A DNA stretch of 64,000 nucleotides from Notolepis coatsorum (GCA_963971535.1 OZ020591.1:16099823-16163822), one strand, 5' to 3'. Shown: positions 1-11,580, numbered from the stretch's first letter. Made by a program: numbers and translations. The notes: generated by a model from the letters alone, not told the origin.

Positions 1-374
1 TAGTCTGTGTCACCTTTCTGACCTCTGGGTCTTCGTCAGCAGCTGCCGTGTTGTAACCTGAAATTCCTTCCTTAGGGTAAATATGACCTTTTTGATCTCA
101 ACGGTTATTCTGAGTTTGGTTCCTGTTTCAACGATAATGATTTCCTCTCTTGTCAGTTGGAGGTGGCCTAAACCACAGCTGCTAACCAACCAGTGGAATG
201 TGCATTTACATCATAAACAGTCTTTTGCCCTCCCGATTGTCCTCCATTTGGCTGAGTGCGGGGTGATCTCCCTCTCAAGCCTAGGGTCACAAAAATAACT
301 CACATGGGGATATCTAAATGGCCCTTCTATCAATCAGCATTTTGTCTTTCTAATCATTACCTTGTACATTTCAG
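1..374. other. Unassigned sequence at window start
   Basis: I recognise no gene or repeat here. Short open frames exist, but none has a family motif. It does not resemble the first 700 bp of the BEL LTR seen at 8325-9028. It may be an upstream part of the non-LTR copy that follows, or older flanking DNA. Confidence 0.4.
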
Positions 375-842
375 TTGGCTATGTTCATGTTTTCATTTAG
401 AAATATACGACAAAACAAATTACAAACATCTCAAAACAAGCTAGTCAGACTACTACTTGACCTGACTCCTAGAACCCACCTCACCCCTGCCCACTTTGAC
501 AACCTAGGATGGCTTAGAGTAGACGACAGAGTACAGCAACTTGCAATGGGCCTGGTCTACAAGATACACTACGCGACCAAGGTACCCATGTACATGTCAA
601 AATACTTCCCAAAGGTCAGTGAATACCACGATCACAACACCAGAGGGAGCTCCACAAATCATGTAAAACCCAGATTCGGCTCAAACAAGGGACTAAACAC
701 ATTTCGCAATTATGCCACATCAATGTGGAACGCCCTGCCTAAAGCTGTAAAGGAATGTGAATCACTACCCACCTTCAAAAACACTCTCAAAAAACACCTA
801 CGTGAGACTGCAATTCGAAACTGGCCCCTACAAATGTCCTAA
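375..842 (+). pseudogene. C-terminal fragment of non-LTR retrotransposon ORF2 (post-RT region)
   Basis: This is an open 155-residue frame ending in a TAA stop at 840-842. From about residue 15 it matches the region downstream of reverse transcriptase in CR1/L2/Jockey-type elements: a conserved NKLVRLLLDLTPRTH stretch, LGWLRVDDRV, an NTRGSS motif, then WNALPKAV and the terminal FKNTLKKHL. In the family this segment ends a protein of about 900-1000 residues with endonuclease and RT domains. Both are missing here, so the copy cannot be autonomous. A more decayed version of the same coding segment is at 10272-10530. The exact clade cannot be fixed by eye. Confidence 0.7.
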
Positions 843-1300
843 CCTAGTTGTACAGTAAATGACCAAGTAGGGCTTTGTCAATATTCCAATGTACAGTGTA
901 AAATGTGTGTGTGTCCCCTTCCCAACCCCCCCCCCCCCCCCCACCTCCAATGTACAACCCTCACCCAACCCACCCAACCCCACCCCACCCAACCAACCTC
1001 CTCCAATGTACAGTTTCTATGCCAAATGTATATACACTCCTTTTCTGGACACTTTTGTATCACAAACAGTACTGTATTTGCAAATCTGATATGTCATAAA
1101 TGTATAGATGTAGCAGTACTGTCTATCTGTATGTCATGTATGTCATATATGTTATGATGAATTGAAAATGGGGGACCCTGATGTAAACAAGACGAAAGTC
1201 TTTCTCTGGTCTGCATCCCCTTAACAATTGTATGTATTGAGCTGTACTGTACTGTACCCATTCTGCAATCTGTTAATAAACTTTTCAATCAATCAATCAA
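375..1300 (+). mobile_element. Non-LTR retrotransposon, 5'-truncated copy A (CR1/L2/Jockey-type)
   Basis: This is the 3' end of a non-LTR retrotransposon. It holds the end of the reverse-transcriptase ORF, then a C-rich 3' UTR (about 920-1005) and a conserved 3' end with the sequence ctgcaatctgttaataaac. The tail is a short tetranucleotide repeat (AATC)n, not poly(A), as in the CR1/L2/Jockey group. The same 3' end recurs at about 11585-11768, 26785-27195, 29650-29740, 54305-54527 (minus), 62046-62160 (minus) and 62225-62560. The 5' boundary is uncertain. The tail abuts directly on a truncated BEL LTR at 1301. Confidence 0.75.
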
Positions 1301-1959
1301 TAGCCCTTTGAGGCTGGATTATATTTGCTTTTGGTCCTGTGATTAATGGAGCGGAGAATCGCCGACGCCTACACGTGTGTGGGATTTACCCTGTGAGGAG
1401 CCACGTCGAGTCTGCGCCTCAGAGAGCCTGAGGCAGGCTAGCTTTCTTCCCTGTGGATCTACAGGCTACGGAGAACAGCTGTATTCGTCTGTGGATCAAG
1501 ATCTTATTGCACCATCTCCCGTACTCGGAGTCTCCTTATCATCGTTGACCCAGACTCTACTACCGACAGATCCTCTACCCTTGCTGGCTTACAACCGGGG
1601 GGACCCTTCCAGTATCTCCCGCTATATATTACTAGTGTACCATAGATATAATTCCCTAAGATTCAGGTTGTATAATTACCTCCTGCGTAACCAGAGAATG
1701 GACATTCATTATTGATTTGCCTACGCACATTCCTTTGCCTTATAAGCGCATTCAAAGTAAAATAGAGAAGTATATTATGTACCTTTTGCTGCAATAAATA
1801 CTTAATTACAACTTTGTGTGGAACCGATTCATTGTGGGAAGTGTTCATCATTATATATATCATGTACTGTATGGCCAGTAATTAAAGTACATAAGACGGT
1901 AGTGGTTTAATGATACCATACTTATCAATACAGTCAGGGAATTGTACCCCTCAGTTACA
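1301..1959 (+). repeat. Truncated 5' LTR of BEL copy 1
   Basis: 659 bp matching the last 659 bp of the 3' LTR (9029-9687) almost perfectly. It ends in ...cagttaca just before the primer-binding site. The first 704 bp of the LTR are missing; in their place is the (AATC)n tail of the non-LTR copy. ORFs read within the LTR (for example 1377-1715) also occur in the 3' LTR and are not treated as genes. Confidence 0.9.
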
Positions 1960-1960
1960 A

Positions 1961-1980
1961 TTGGTCCTTCGAGCCGGAGG
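1961..1980 (+). promoter_or_regulatory. Primer-binding site of BEL copy 1
   Basis: Starts two bases after the LTR end with ttggtccttcgagccggagg. The same sequence follows the LTR remnant of BEL copy 2 (35346-35365). Position and conservation support a minus-strand primer-binding site. The likely tRNA primer was not resolved by eye. Confidence 0.75.
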
Positions 1981-2027
1981 GTAACTAGTGTAATATTAAT
2001 ATAGTGGTATTAATATTGACATGGCCA

Positions 2028-4781
2028 ATGATGAACACTCCACAAAACGGTTCTCCTAAAGTAGATCGCCCGCAGCGTAGACGGCAGACACCTCAGTACT
2101 TAGAGGATTACGTTGCCAGTATACTACCTAGCTTTCTACAGACGGTAAACGCGGAAAAAGTAGATAGTAAAATTATGTCCGACCCTATCGACCAGGCTAC
2201 CCCGCCAATAGAGGCAATAGTGGGTTCTAACGTAACTGACCAAGCTCACGGTAGGGACCAGGAGGGACCCGACATGACTTTACCCCCCGCCAAGACCGAA
2301 GAAGTAGTCCCCGGAGAGCTCCAGGATAAAGACAGCCCTCCAGGGATGGAACTCGACCCACTACAAGAAGAGGCGAGCACCCCGGAGATGGATCTCCTTG
2401 ACTCGCCACAGGAGAACGGATCTCCAACGAGTACTACCAGGGGCGGATCACCCCAACCAGCATCTTCCCCCAGCGAGGCGGACAAGATGCTGGCACAGGC
2501 ATTCCTCGCCAGCCTGGCAGCCTCAACAGAGCGCGATCGACTCCAAGCACAGACGCTTAGTGAGCGCGAACATTCTTCCATGGAAAGAGAACGCCTTCAA
2601 GCGCAGCAACGGAGCGACGAAGATCGTATACGTCTAGAGATTAGACGCCTTCAGACGGAAGAGAATATGGGAAGAGACCGGGCCGAAGCCCAGCGCGCCG
2701 CCGCCGAAGCCCAGCGTGCCGCTTCCGGTGCCCAAAGAGAAGCAGAGCGCGACCTCGCTCTCACCAAGCGCGAAGCCGAGCGCGACCGATTACAAGCGCA
2801 GATAATGGAGCAGCTGATCACCAGGGCAACACCCCCTCCCTCCGCACGGGGTTCCAGGGCCTCGTCAAGACAAGGGTCAAGGGCACCCTCCCCTACCCGA
2901 TCAAGCGACCCTGAGCCCGACCACCAGAGAGAGCCTATACCCCCCTCCGAACCCCTTCCCCGACCGGTCCAAGTGAGACCCAGCTACAAGGAAGAAACGG
3001 TCTACACCGCGGAGAGGCTAAATAGACAACTACAGGATCTAGAGGACCTGCCAGAGGAAGAAGAAGAGGGAGAGGAGGAGAGTCAAGCCCGACAGCAGCA
3101 CAGTACTCCACAGGACCAGGAGGTCCAGTACAGCCCAGGCTCTACCCCCGCGGCTCTGCGCTACAGACCCCCGACTCAATTCACGGGTGAGCTTGACGCA
3201 CGACCAGCCCCGAGGAACAGCACCTGGATACGCGGGCCATGGTACCCAGCAGGTACCAGCCCACCAAGAGGCGTAAGAGGAGACTCGCATAGGAGGCCTC
3301 TCTTCCAACGCTCACCGATGTGCCAGCCATCCATGGCATCATACATTGGCACACCGACGTTTCCGGACTTCACACACGAGAACAGAGCACAGTACACGGA
3401 GCTACGAATGTGCTTAGAGACAATGATGTCCGATGTAGCTGATGAACCGTACAAATATGCTATCCTACTGAAGCACCTCAAGGTGCCCCAAGCGCACAAT
3501 ATAGCGCTGGCCTATGCCACCTCTACTACCCCATACACCGCGGCTCTAGCAGCACTCGACCAAAGATATGGACGCATATGGGACTACGTAATACAAGAGA
3601 TAAGGCATATTGACCGCCTACCCCCAGCCACAGACAATCGCTCACTAGATGACCTGTCTATCAAGGTACAATCCCTGGTAGGGATGCTGGGGGCGCAAAG
3701 AGAAAAGGGTATGCACGAACTGTACGCGAACTCTAATGTCGAGAGGATTTTAGAGAAGCTTCCGCCCGCCCGACAAGAGCGCTTCAGGCGGCAAAGAGAC
3801 CACCGTGATCCTAACGGTCCCGAGCCATCCCTCCTAGACCTAGCCGACTTCCTGGCGAGAGAAGTCAACAGCCTACGGTTGGATACGTTCATGCGGAGCA
3901 CACCAAGCTCCAGAGAGGGACCTAGGAGAGCAAACGATGGCCGCAGATTGGTGACCGTCATGCACCAATCAGAATCAGTACCGAGCAGCAAGAACCACAG
4001 TACCCCCTCGATGAAAGAGAAGTGGAAGATGGTGTGCCCGTACTGCGAAAAGGAACACTGGTTGTCACAATGTGACACGTTCAAGAAGATGACCGCCGAC
4101 GAGGTGAGTCAATGGATAAAGTCCAACCGACGCTGTTACCGATGTACGCGCAGTCACATGGCAGCCGATTGCCGCTTAAAGAAGAGGTGTAGTCGGTGTG
4201 ACGGAGCCCACCTAGATGTCCTACACGACAGTAACAGAAGAAAGCCTGCACCCTCAAGCAGCACAAAGGCAAGTGTTATGTACATTGACCCCGCCAGCAG
4301 CGGGGGCGCCCGGGTGCTCTTAAAGGTGGTCCGCGTAACACTGAGTTACCAAGATAAGGTCATGGACACTTACGCCGTCCTTGACGACGGGTCAGAGAAG
4401 ACCCTTCTCCTCGCGTCCGCTGCGGCCCAGCTGGGGCTGCGGGGGAGCGAAAACCAGATGACGATTCGGACAATAAGAAGAGATCTAAAGACGATAAAGG
4501 GCGAGAATGTCTCCTTCACTATCGCAGCAAGCGGGCAGCCAGAGAGACGGTATAGGATTACTAACGCTTTCACCAGCCAAGAAATAGGCCTGTCGCAGTA
4601 CACCTACCCCATCGCCAAGCTGATGGATAAATATGTGCACCTGCGTCAACTACCTATACCGCTCATAGACGGTGCCACCCCGACCCTGCTGATAGGCTCC
4701 GACCATGCAGACCTCATCGTCCCGATTGACCGGGTCACACAGGGCCCAGAGGCTGTCCTGCAGCAGTCGAGACCCGCCTAG
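2028..4781 (+). pseudogene. BEL copy 1 gag plus start of protease (frame lost near 4737)
   Basis: About 917 codons from the ATG pair at 2028; an upstream GTG at 2004 is in frame but is a less likely start. Residues ~130-330 are a charged, Gln/Arg-rich coiled-coil-like region with repeated ERDRLQ units. Residues ~440-530 match the gag core seen in BEL elements. Residues ~665-740 hold tandem Cys/His knuckles (CPYCEKEHWLSQC, CYRCTRSHMAADC, CSRCDGAH). A protease-like active site DDGSEK lies near nucleotide 4385. In this family protease and pol are normally read on from gag; a one-base deletion near 4737 relative to copy 2 throws the frame out and the reading ends at a stop at 4779-4781. Gag itself looks intact. 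Confidence 0.85.
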
Positions 4782-5983
4782 GATGGACATTACAAGGCCC
4801 CCTCGCTAAGTCTCTTAACCGAACAGCAGCCACTAGCTGCCTCCACTCCAGAGTGACAGAAGAAGACACCACCCTCCTACAGCATGTCGAGAGGCTATGG
4901 ACACTAGAGACAATGCCCTTTAAGAACGAAAAGAAAGACATTCGTTCCAAGGAAGACATTTACGCTATAGCCCTCCTCGAGCAGGGGACAAAGAGAGTCA
5001 AAGTCAACGGAGTGATGAGATACGCAACTCCACTCCTGAGGCGAGAGGGTATGCCTACCTTCCACGCCCCAAAAGAAGCGACGGAGCGGTATCTATTGAA
5101 CACAGAGCGGCGCCTAGCCAGAGACCCCGCTCAAGAGACTGTGTACCGCGCTGAGATTAACAAGCTAATCACAGCGGGACACATAAAGAAAATTGACATT
5201 AAAGAGGCCGATCAGACGACCGAATCATGGTACGTGCCGCACCACAAAGTCCACCACAACGGCAAGGATCGTATTGTGTTCAACTGCAGCTACCAGATCG
5301 GATCACAAAATCTGAATAAAGAGCTCTTGCCCGGCCCAACACTCGGCCCCTCTCTACTAGGCGTGTTACTACGTTTCCGCCAAGACAAGGTGGCCATCAG
5401 CGGCGACATCAAAGGGATGTTCCTGCAGGTGAGACTAGTGGAGGAGGACAAGCCCCTGCTGCGGTTCCTATGGAGAGAGAGGATCGGGGACGAGCAACCA
5501 GCCATATATCAATGGGAAGTCCTCCCTTTCGGAACCACATGCAGCCCATGCTGTGCTACGTTTGCACTGCAAAAACACGTCACAGAGGACCCAGCAGCTG
5601 ATGAAGAGGTCCGACAAAGTGTAGGAAATAGTTTCTACGTGGACAACTGTCTGCAAAGCGTCTCGACGCCAGAAGAAGCCGAGGCCCTTCTACTCAAGCT
5701 CCGCGCCTCCCTGATCAAAGGCGGCTTTGATCTCAGGCAGTGGGCCAGCAGCGACCTGCAAGTATTGCGCAGCCTCTCCCCCGAGGACAAGGCAGCAAGC
5801 AGCGAGACCTGGATGGCGACCATCCCAGGAGAAGCCCAAGAAATGACATTAGGACTAGTCTGGCGCTTCAAAACAGACTCGCTCCATTATAAACACACAC
5901 CCCTGACCAAGGAGCAGGGAAGGTCGACTGCACTACCGACCACCAGACGGAGTGTATACAGAACACTCGCCAGACAATATGAC
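4739..5983 (+). pseudogene. BEL copy 1 pol: protease tail and reverse transcriptase
   Basis: The frame that should continue from gag. It carries the conserved BEL pre-RT segment, RT motifs around 5265-5290 (DRIVFNCSYQ), 5400-5430 (ISGDIKGMFLQV), 5510-5540 (WEVLPFGTTCSPCCATF) and the catalytic box FYVDNCLQS near 5635. The usual YxDD is YVDN here, and the same is seen in copy 2. The segment is cut off upstream by the one-base loss near 4737. It ends where an extra C near 5983 moves the reading into another frame. Reverse transcription by this copy would need protein supplied from elsewhere. Confidence 0.85.
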
Positions 5984-5984
5984 C

Positions 5985-6623
5985 CCGTTGAGATGTATTC
6001 TACCTTACACCACCAGGGCAAAGATGATTGTAAGAGCGTTATGGGACAAGGACCAGGGCTGGGACGACCCCATACCCGAGCACCTTGCGTCCACATGGAG
6101 AGAGTGGGAGACGGAACTCAGCTCACTCCCAGGTGTCAACATACGCCGCAGCTACTTCCCACCCACAGTGAGGCCGGAGACGTGCCAGATGGACCTGCAC
6201 GTCTTCAGCGACGCCTCCGAAGTAGCCTACGGTTCGGTGGCCTACTTGCGTGCCCGAGAGGAGGGAGGAGAAATACATACTGCCTTCATCCTGGCTCGCT
6301 CAAGAATAGCCCCACGCAAGCAACAATCTATCCCGCGTCTAGAGCTCTGCGCAGCCCTAGCAGGAGCGCAACTCGCCACGTTAATCCAACGTGAACTCAC
6401 CATTCCGGTGCAAGGAACAATCTTGTGGTCAGACTCCACGACAGTACTCACATGGATCCGGTCTGATTCGTGCAGATACAAGGTCTTCGTGGGAGTCAGA
6501 GTCACAGAGATCCAAGAGTTAACAGAAGTAGCAAGCTGGAGGTATGTGGACACAAAACACAACCCAGCTGACGTCATCACCCGGGGAATGTCCCTGGATG
6601 ACCTCACCCGTCACAACCTATAG
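5985..6623 (+). pseudogene. BEL copy 1 pol: RNase H segment
   Basis: Continues pol after the +1 shift near 5983. The region CILPYTTRAKMIVR connects RT to RNase H. RNase H motifs are VFSDASEVAYG near 6202, ELCAALAGAQ near 6350 and WSDSTTVLTWI near 6427, giving the expected Asp/Glu/Asp series; KHNPADVITRG follows near 6555. The frame stops at a TAG at 6621-6623, where copy 2 has a TAC tyrosine codon, so this is a point nonsense change. Confidence 0.85.
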
Positions 6624-6727
6624 AGTGACGGGCCAGAGTTCCTCAAGCTCCCGGAAGAAGAGTGGCCTACACCCACCCCACGGGAAGCGAGTAAAGAGGA
6701 GGCCGAAAACAAGAAATCTATGTTGGA

Positions 6728-8230
6728 TTGAACACACTCGTCTCCACAGACCCCGACATAGACGATTGCCTCACCCTAGAGAGTGCGCAGCTAAAGACAT
6801 TCCTGTGGCACCACCCAGAGGTTCAGCTCACTACTGACATTACTGCAGCTGACTATGAAGAAGCAGAACTTCTTCTACTACAACGAGCCCAGAGAGACTC
6901 GTTTCCCGATGAGCTAGACTGTCTACAGGGAGCAAAGCCCGTCCCATCAGACAGCAGACTGCTCCACCTAGCCCCCGAGAGCGACGCCCATGGTCTCATC
7001 AGAGTGGGTGGTCGTCTGCGGAGAGCTCCAGACTTACCGGATGACGTCAAGTACCCGATAGTCTTAAACAGCCGACACAAGGTCACAGAGCTGATCATAA
7101 AGAAATACGACGAGGATGTGCATCACGCCGGGGCAGAGAGAGTCTTCGCGGAGATCAGACGTCGTTATTGGATACTGCAAGGGAGAGAAGCAGTGCGGCG
7201 CTTCCAGCGAACCTGTCTAGACTGTCGTAAGTGGCGAGCGCAGCCCAGTATACCCCGGATGGCTGACCTACCTCCCTGTCGCCTCCGACTCGGCGACAAG
7301 CCTTTTCACTCCACCGGTATGGACTGTTTCGGCCCGCTGTATATAAAGAAAGGAAGAGGAACCGAGAAGCGGTGGGGTATTGTATTCAAATGCATGACCA
7401 CCCGAGCGATGCATATAGAACTCCTTCCAACCATGAGCACAGACTCATTCCTTATGGCCTTCCGAAGATTCACATCGCGGAAAGGCAAACCGTCTATACT
7501 ATTGTCTGATCACGGGACAAACTTCAAAGGCGGAGAAAGAGAGCTGAGAGAGAGCTTCCAAGCTATGGGCCCAGAACTTAAGACCCACCTCGCTCCATCC
7601 CAGATTGACTTCCTGTTTAATCCCCTGAATGCACCCCACTTCGGTGGAACTTGGGAACAAGAAGTACGTTCAATAAAGACAGCCCTGTACGCCGTGCTTG
7701 GGGCCCAGACCGTGGCGGAAGAAGTCCTAATGACAGTCCTCACGGAGATCGAGGGAGTATTGAACTCAAAGCCCCTCGGTTACGTCTCAAGTGATGTAGC
7801 AGATGTCGACCCAGTCACCCCCAACACACTCTTGATGGGGCGGCTGGACCCCGCGCTACCACAGACAATGTACAGGCCTGAAGAAGCGAACGGCCGAAGA
7901 ATGTGGAGGTACAGTCAAGTATTAGCTGACAAGTTTTGGAACAGCTTCCTACTCCACTATCTACCGTCTCTACAGACCCGCCAGAAATGGGTGAAAGAGA
8001 GAGACAATTTGACAGAAGGAACAGTCGTCATGATTATCGACCAGTCACTACCCCGAGCTATGTGGCCGGCTGGCCGCGTAAGCAAAGTGATCACCGGTGC
8101 CGACGGAAAGATCCGAGCAGCCGAAGTGCTCGTCCAAGGGCGGATCTACACCCGACCCGTGGCGAGGCTAATAGAGTTGCCAAGGCTCCCCGATACTATC
8201 GATGACGACCATGACCCCATGACTTTGTGA
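6728..8230 (+). pseudogene. BEL copy 1 pol: integrase and C-terminal domain
   Basis: About 500 codons open to the TGA at 8228-8230. A four-base deletion near 6725 relative to copy 2 separates this frame from the RNase H frame. The zinc-binding HHCC motif spans about 7118-7226 (VHHAGAERV ... CLDCRKW). The catalytic triad is Asp in MDCFGP near 7322, Asp in LSDHGTNFKG near 7506 and Glu in GGTWEQEV near 7655. The last ~100 residues (RRMWRYSQVLADKFWN ... YTRPVARLIEL) match the C-terminal domain typical of BEL integrases. The protein ends 94 bp before the 3' LTR. By sequence this is the best-preserved pol part in the copy. Confidence 0.88.
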
Positions 8231-8308
8231 ACTGCCCGACCCCTCACAACAGACATTGAGTAGTGGACAGTGTGGTTAATCTGTCTCTGCTTAGCTAATT
8301 AGGTGGGA

Positions 8309-8324
8309 CTAATTAGGAGGCGGC
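8309..8324 (+). promoter_or_regulatory. Polypurine tract of BEL copy 1
   Basis: Purine-rich aattaggaggcggc directly before the 3' LTR start TGTTAC at 8325. BEL copy 2 has the matching aattagggggcggc at 41638-41651. Confidence 0.7.
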
Positions 8325-9687
8325 TGTTACAAAGGATCAGATTAAACCGAATATATATATTTATTGATTGATATATATTGCATAATATTTGTATATCGTT
8401 TGATATCCCTTGTATATTCCTTGTACATATACACGGAATATCCCTTTAGCCTAGTACAGACCATAATATTTCATTCTCCTATTGGACAGCGGTCCACAGG
8501 CGCCAAGGCCATGCCTCCAGAGTCAGGTTCAAAGCCACCGTCAAGACATGTCTGTACATGCCCGGCTTTGCCCAAGAATACGAGACAGAAATGAGGTTGG
8601 CACTAGATTGTTCGCCGTGCATATAAATATGGCGCAGGTGAATACAGAAGCACTTAGTCAGAAGTCTTAGAGAAACTTAGTGTTCTTAGTAACTAAAGTT
8701 GAAGCCTCACCCACGATACGACGTGCGGTGAAGTATGGCCTGTTTGGCCCCAAATAGAGCATTGAGACCGCGTGCGAATTAATAACTGAAGTGTCAGAGT
8801 TTGGCGCTATACCGTCGAGTGCGACATATTTCTATTAAGTCAGTAATAGTCTATTTGTGTATAGTGTATCGTGCGGCTAAAGTTCTACAGTGACCAGCAT
8901 CACCAACGCTTCCTCGTATCAGCTAGAGTGCTTATCCAGGCTGGGCTGCTTCATGGCGCTTTCACCCGAGGAGCCCTAGACGAGAACCGTGTGGACATGT
9001 ACACTGGATTATCTACCCGACGACTGCATAGCCCTTTGAGGCTGGATTATATTTGCTTTTGGTCCTGTGATTAATGGAGCGGAGAATCGCCGACGCCTAC
9101 ACGTGTGTGGGATTTACCCTGTGAGGAGCCACGTCGAGTCTGCGCCTCAGAGAGCCTGAGGCAGGCTAGCTTTCTTCCCTGTGGATCTACAGGCTACGGA
9201 GAACAGCTGTATTCGTCTGTGGATCAAGATCTTATTGCACCGTCTCCCGTACTCGGAGTCTCCTTATCATCGTTGACCCAGACTCTACTACCGACAGATC
9301 CTCTACCCTTGCTGGCTTACAACCGGGGGGACCCTTCCAGTATCTCCCGCTATATATTACTAGTGTACCATAGATATAATTCCCTAAGATTCAGGTTGTA
9401 TAATTACCTCCTGCGTAACCAGAGAATGGACATTCATTATTGATTTGCCTACGCACATTCCTTTGCCTTATAAGCGCATTCAAAGTAAAATAGAGAAGTA
9501 TATTATGTACCTTTTGCTGCAATAAATACTTAATTACAACTTTGTGTGGAACCGATTCATTGTGGGAAGTGTTCATCATTATATATATCATGTACTGTAT
9601 GGCCAGTAATTAAAGTACATAAGACGGTAGTGGTTTAATGATACCATACTTATCAATACAGTCAGGGAATTGTACCCCTCAGTTACA
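8325..9687 (+). repeat. 3' LTR of BEL copy 1, full length (1363 bp)
   Basis: Begins TGTTACAAAGG and ends CAGTTACA. An AT-rich stretch follows the start, and there is an aataaata polyadenylation-like motif near 9520. Homologous LTRs are at 41652-43043 and 46972-48405. Two identical-frame ORFs inside it also occur in the 5' LTR and are not considered genes. Confidence 0.9.
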
Positions 9688-10271
9688 ACCGGTAATAAGA
9701 ATAGGAATGAGAATAGGACATTTGTGCAATAATACAAGTAATAAGAATAAGACATAACAGGTATAATGTACATAACGTTTACAAAAAGCAAGGTAAGACA
9801 TACTAAGGTCCTGCGATAGTGCAATACAATGTTAGCTACGGATGAGGCACTTGGTCTTATGTACACTACTATACAATGCTATACTATACAATCTACAGTT
9901 ATACTATGTGTCCTTATGCTAGCTTGCTATATCCATCTGTTTACTATACAAGAACCACTCCCGTTCTTTTCATTGTGTAAAGTGACCGTTGAGTGTGAGC
10001 GTGTGCAGCATGTGTGTGTGTGTGTGTGTTCATGCTAAAGTGACTGTAAGTGTGTGAGCGTATACAGTGTGTGTGTTGTGTGTGTGCTCATGTGTGCTTG
10101 TGTGTGGAGAGTTCAGTGTTCAAGACTGATGGCCTGGGGGAAGAAGCTGAGCCGAAGTCTCTCTGTCGTAGTTGCTGGTGTTCGCAGGCGTTTGCCTGAC
10201 CGCAGCAGCTTGAACAGGCTGTTGTTGGGGTGGTGAGGGTCTTTCATTATTCCCCAGGCCCTGGGATGGTT
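9688..10271 (+). repeat. Old interspersed repeat with (GT)n microsatellite
   Basis: No ORF of note. The stretch around 9845-9905 (tatgtacactactatacaat) resembles 46930-46965, and the segment 10120-10260 (gatggcctgggggaagaagc) looks like a dispersed fish repeat. A GT-rich run occupies about 10008-10110. Family not identified. Confidence 0.45.
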
Positions 10272-10658
10272 TAGGATGACAGTACAGCAACTTGCAATGG
10301 GCCTGGTCTAAAAGATACACTACACCACTAAGATACCCATGTACATGTCGAAATACTTCCCAAAGGTCAGTGAATTCCACGACCACAACCACAACACCAG
10401 AGGGAGTTCCACAAATCATGTTCAACCCAGATTCGGCTCAGACAAGGGACTAAACACATTTAGCAATTATGCCACAATAATGTGGAACGCCATACCCACA
10501 GCCGTAAAATAATGTGAATCCCTACCCTCCCTCTCAAAGAGCACCTACTGCAATTAAAAACTGGCCACTGTAAATGTCCAAACCCCACCCACCCACCCCC
10601 CTCCAATGTACAGTTTCTTCCCCTTCGAATGTATATACTTTTTTATGATCTCTTTTTC
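10272..10658 (+). pseudogene. Non-LTR copy B, part 1 (decayed RT C-terminus and 3' UTR)
   Basis: Matches copy A from about 530 onward (acagtacagcaacttgcaat), then the NTRGSS-coding segment and the C-rich UTR. It has point changes, indels and a stop in the coding part, so it is not functional. Its 3' half continues at 11585-11768 after a precise TTAA insertion. Confidence 0.75.
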
Positions 10659-10662
10659 TTAA

Positions 10663-11580
10663 CACTTTGAATGCCCAACCCGAGAATATTCGGGTTTACC
10701 CCCTGCGGGCTGAATGCCCATCACGAGAATATTCGTTTGTTCTCGTTTTTTTTTAAATTAGCGATCTGAATTCATATTGCATCAAGCAAGTCTACCGTTG
10801 GTGCATCAGCCACCCCAGGCGCTCAGATGTGAAAAAAGCGCCCCCTATCTTCTCCCAGATGGTAATTCACCCTTTTGGATTGGACTCAATGAAAATGAAT
10901 GAGAAAAAAAAAACCGGACTCCGCATTTTACTTCTCACCGTAACCGGTGAGAGCCGATCAGTTTCATTCTGGACCCTCAGAGCAGCGGGGATTATGTGTT
11001 TTACAGTATACGCGTGGGATCAATAAAATAATCGATTTTCGGAATGGCGATCAGGAATTGGAATAATACATTTGGATACCATCTGATCTCAGGTAAGGAA
11101 ACTATTTTACCAGTCTTAGGATAATCAGACCCGTTTTCACGGAGATATATCCCATATGTGTCCCCCAGGCTGTTTGACTGTGCGAGCGGTCAGGAACTAG
11201 GAGAATCGATTTTCAGCTCGCGGCACGAGCGTGCATGCGTACACATATACTATCGATAATCTAGCGTTTATTTGAAAACGATTCATAAATAGGCCGAAAA
11301 TTTTTCTAGAATATTCCAGTAAAGGGCGATTATCATGGAATGTCTTCTTTTTCTCCGTGAAAACGAGTGTTTTTCAAAATGATATCAAACGGAAATGAAC
11401 CGATAAAAAAACAATCTGCTTCGACAATGTTGACTGGAAAATGAGTCTTTGATAAGCGACGGGCAGATTAGACACATAGCCATAATTTAAAACATAGATT
11501 AGGCGATATTAACGTTAACATTGGAGTGGTGCTGGGCATTCAAGGGGGTAAAAAGGAAAACACGGCCGGCATTCAAAGTG
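10663..11580. mobile_element. piggyBac-like non-autonomous element (918 bp)
   Basis: Flanked by TTAA on both sides (10659-10662 and 11581-11584). Termini are a perfect 13-bp inverted repeat CACTTTGAATGCC / GGCATTCAAAGTG. A second, inner inverted pair (tttaccccct...gaatgccca, near 10695-10720 and 11533-11555) is present. TTAA duplication and CxCTTTGxATGCC-like ends are typical of piggyBac. No transposase ORF: one 65-codon frame at 10829-11026 shows no motif. The insertion splits a non-LTR retrotransposon copy at a TTTAACAGTA site that is intact in copy C (near 26930). Confidence 0.82.

Larger units (their letters stand above)
1301..9687 (+). mobile_element. BEL/Pao LTR retrotransposon, copy 1 (defective)
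   Basis: An 8.4-kb element on the plus strand: truncated 5' LTR, primer-binding site, gag with protease, pol fragments, polypurine tract and full 3' LTR. The domain order protease-RT-RNase H-integrase, the gag zinc knuckles of CPYC/CYRC type and the absence of an envelope gene indicate BEL/Pao. Where both LTRs are present (1301-1959 versus 9029-9687, 659 bp each) I see one substitution, near 1514/9242. Pol carries at least four disabling changes relative to copy 2 at 35337-43043. The 3-prime flank after 9687 starts accgg; no 5' partner duplication can be seen because the left LTR end is missing. Confidence 0.92.

Noticed and set aside
889-1157. Proline-rich ORFs in three frames
   Set aside because: They are translations of a C-rich 3' UTR.
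1377-1715. 112-codon ORF, present again at 9105-9443
   Set aside because: Lies entirely in the BEL LTR; LTRs do not normally encode proteins in this family, and the repeat simply reflects the two LTRs.
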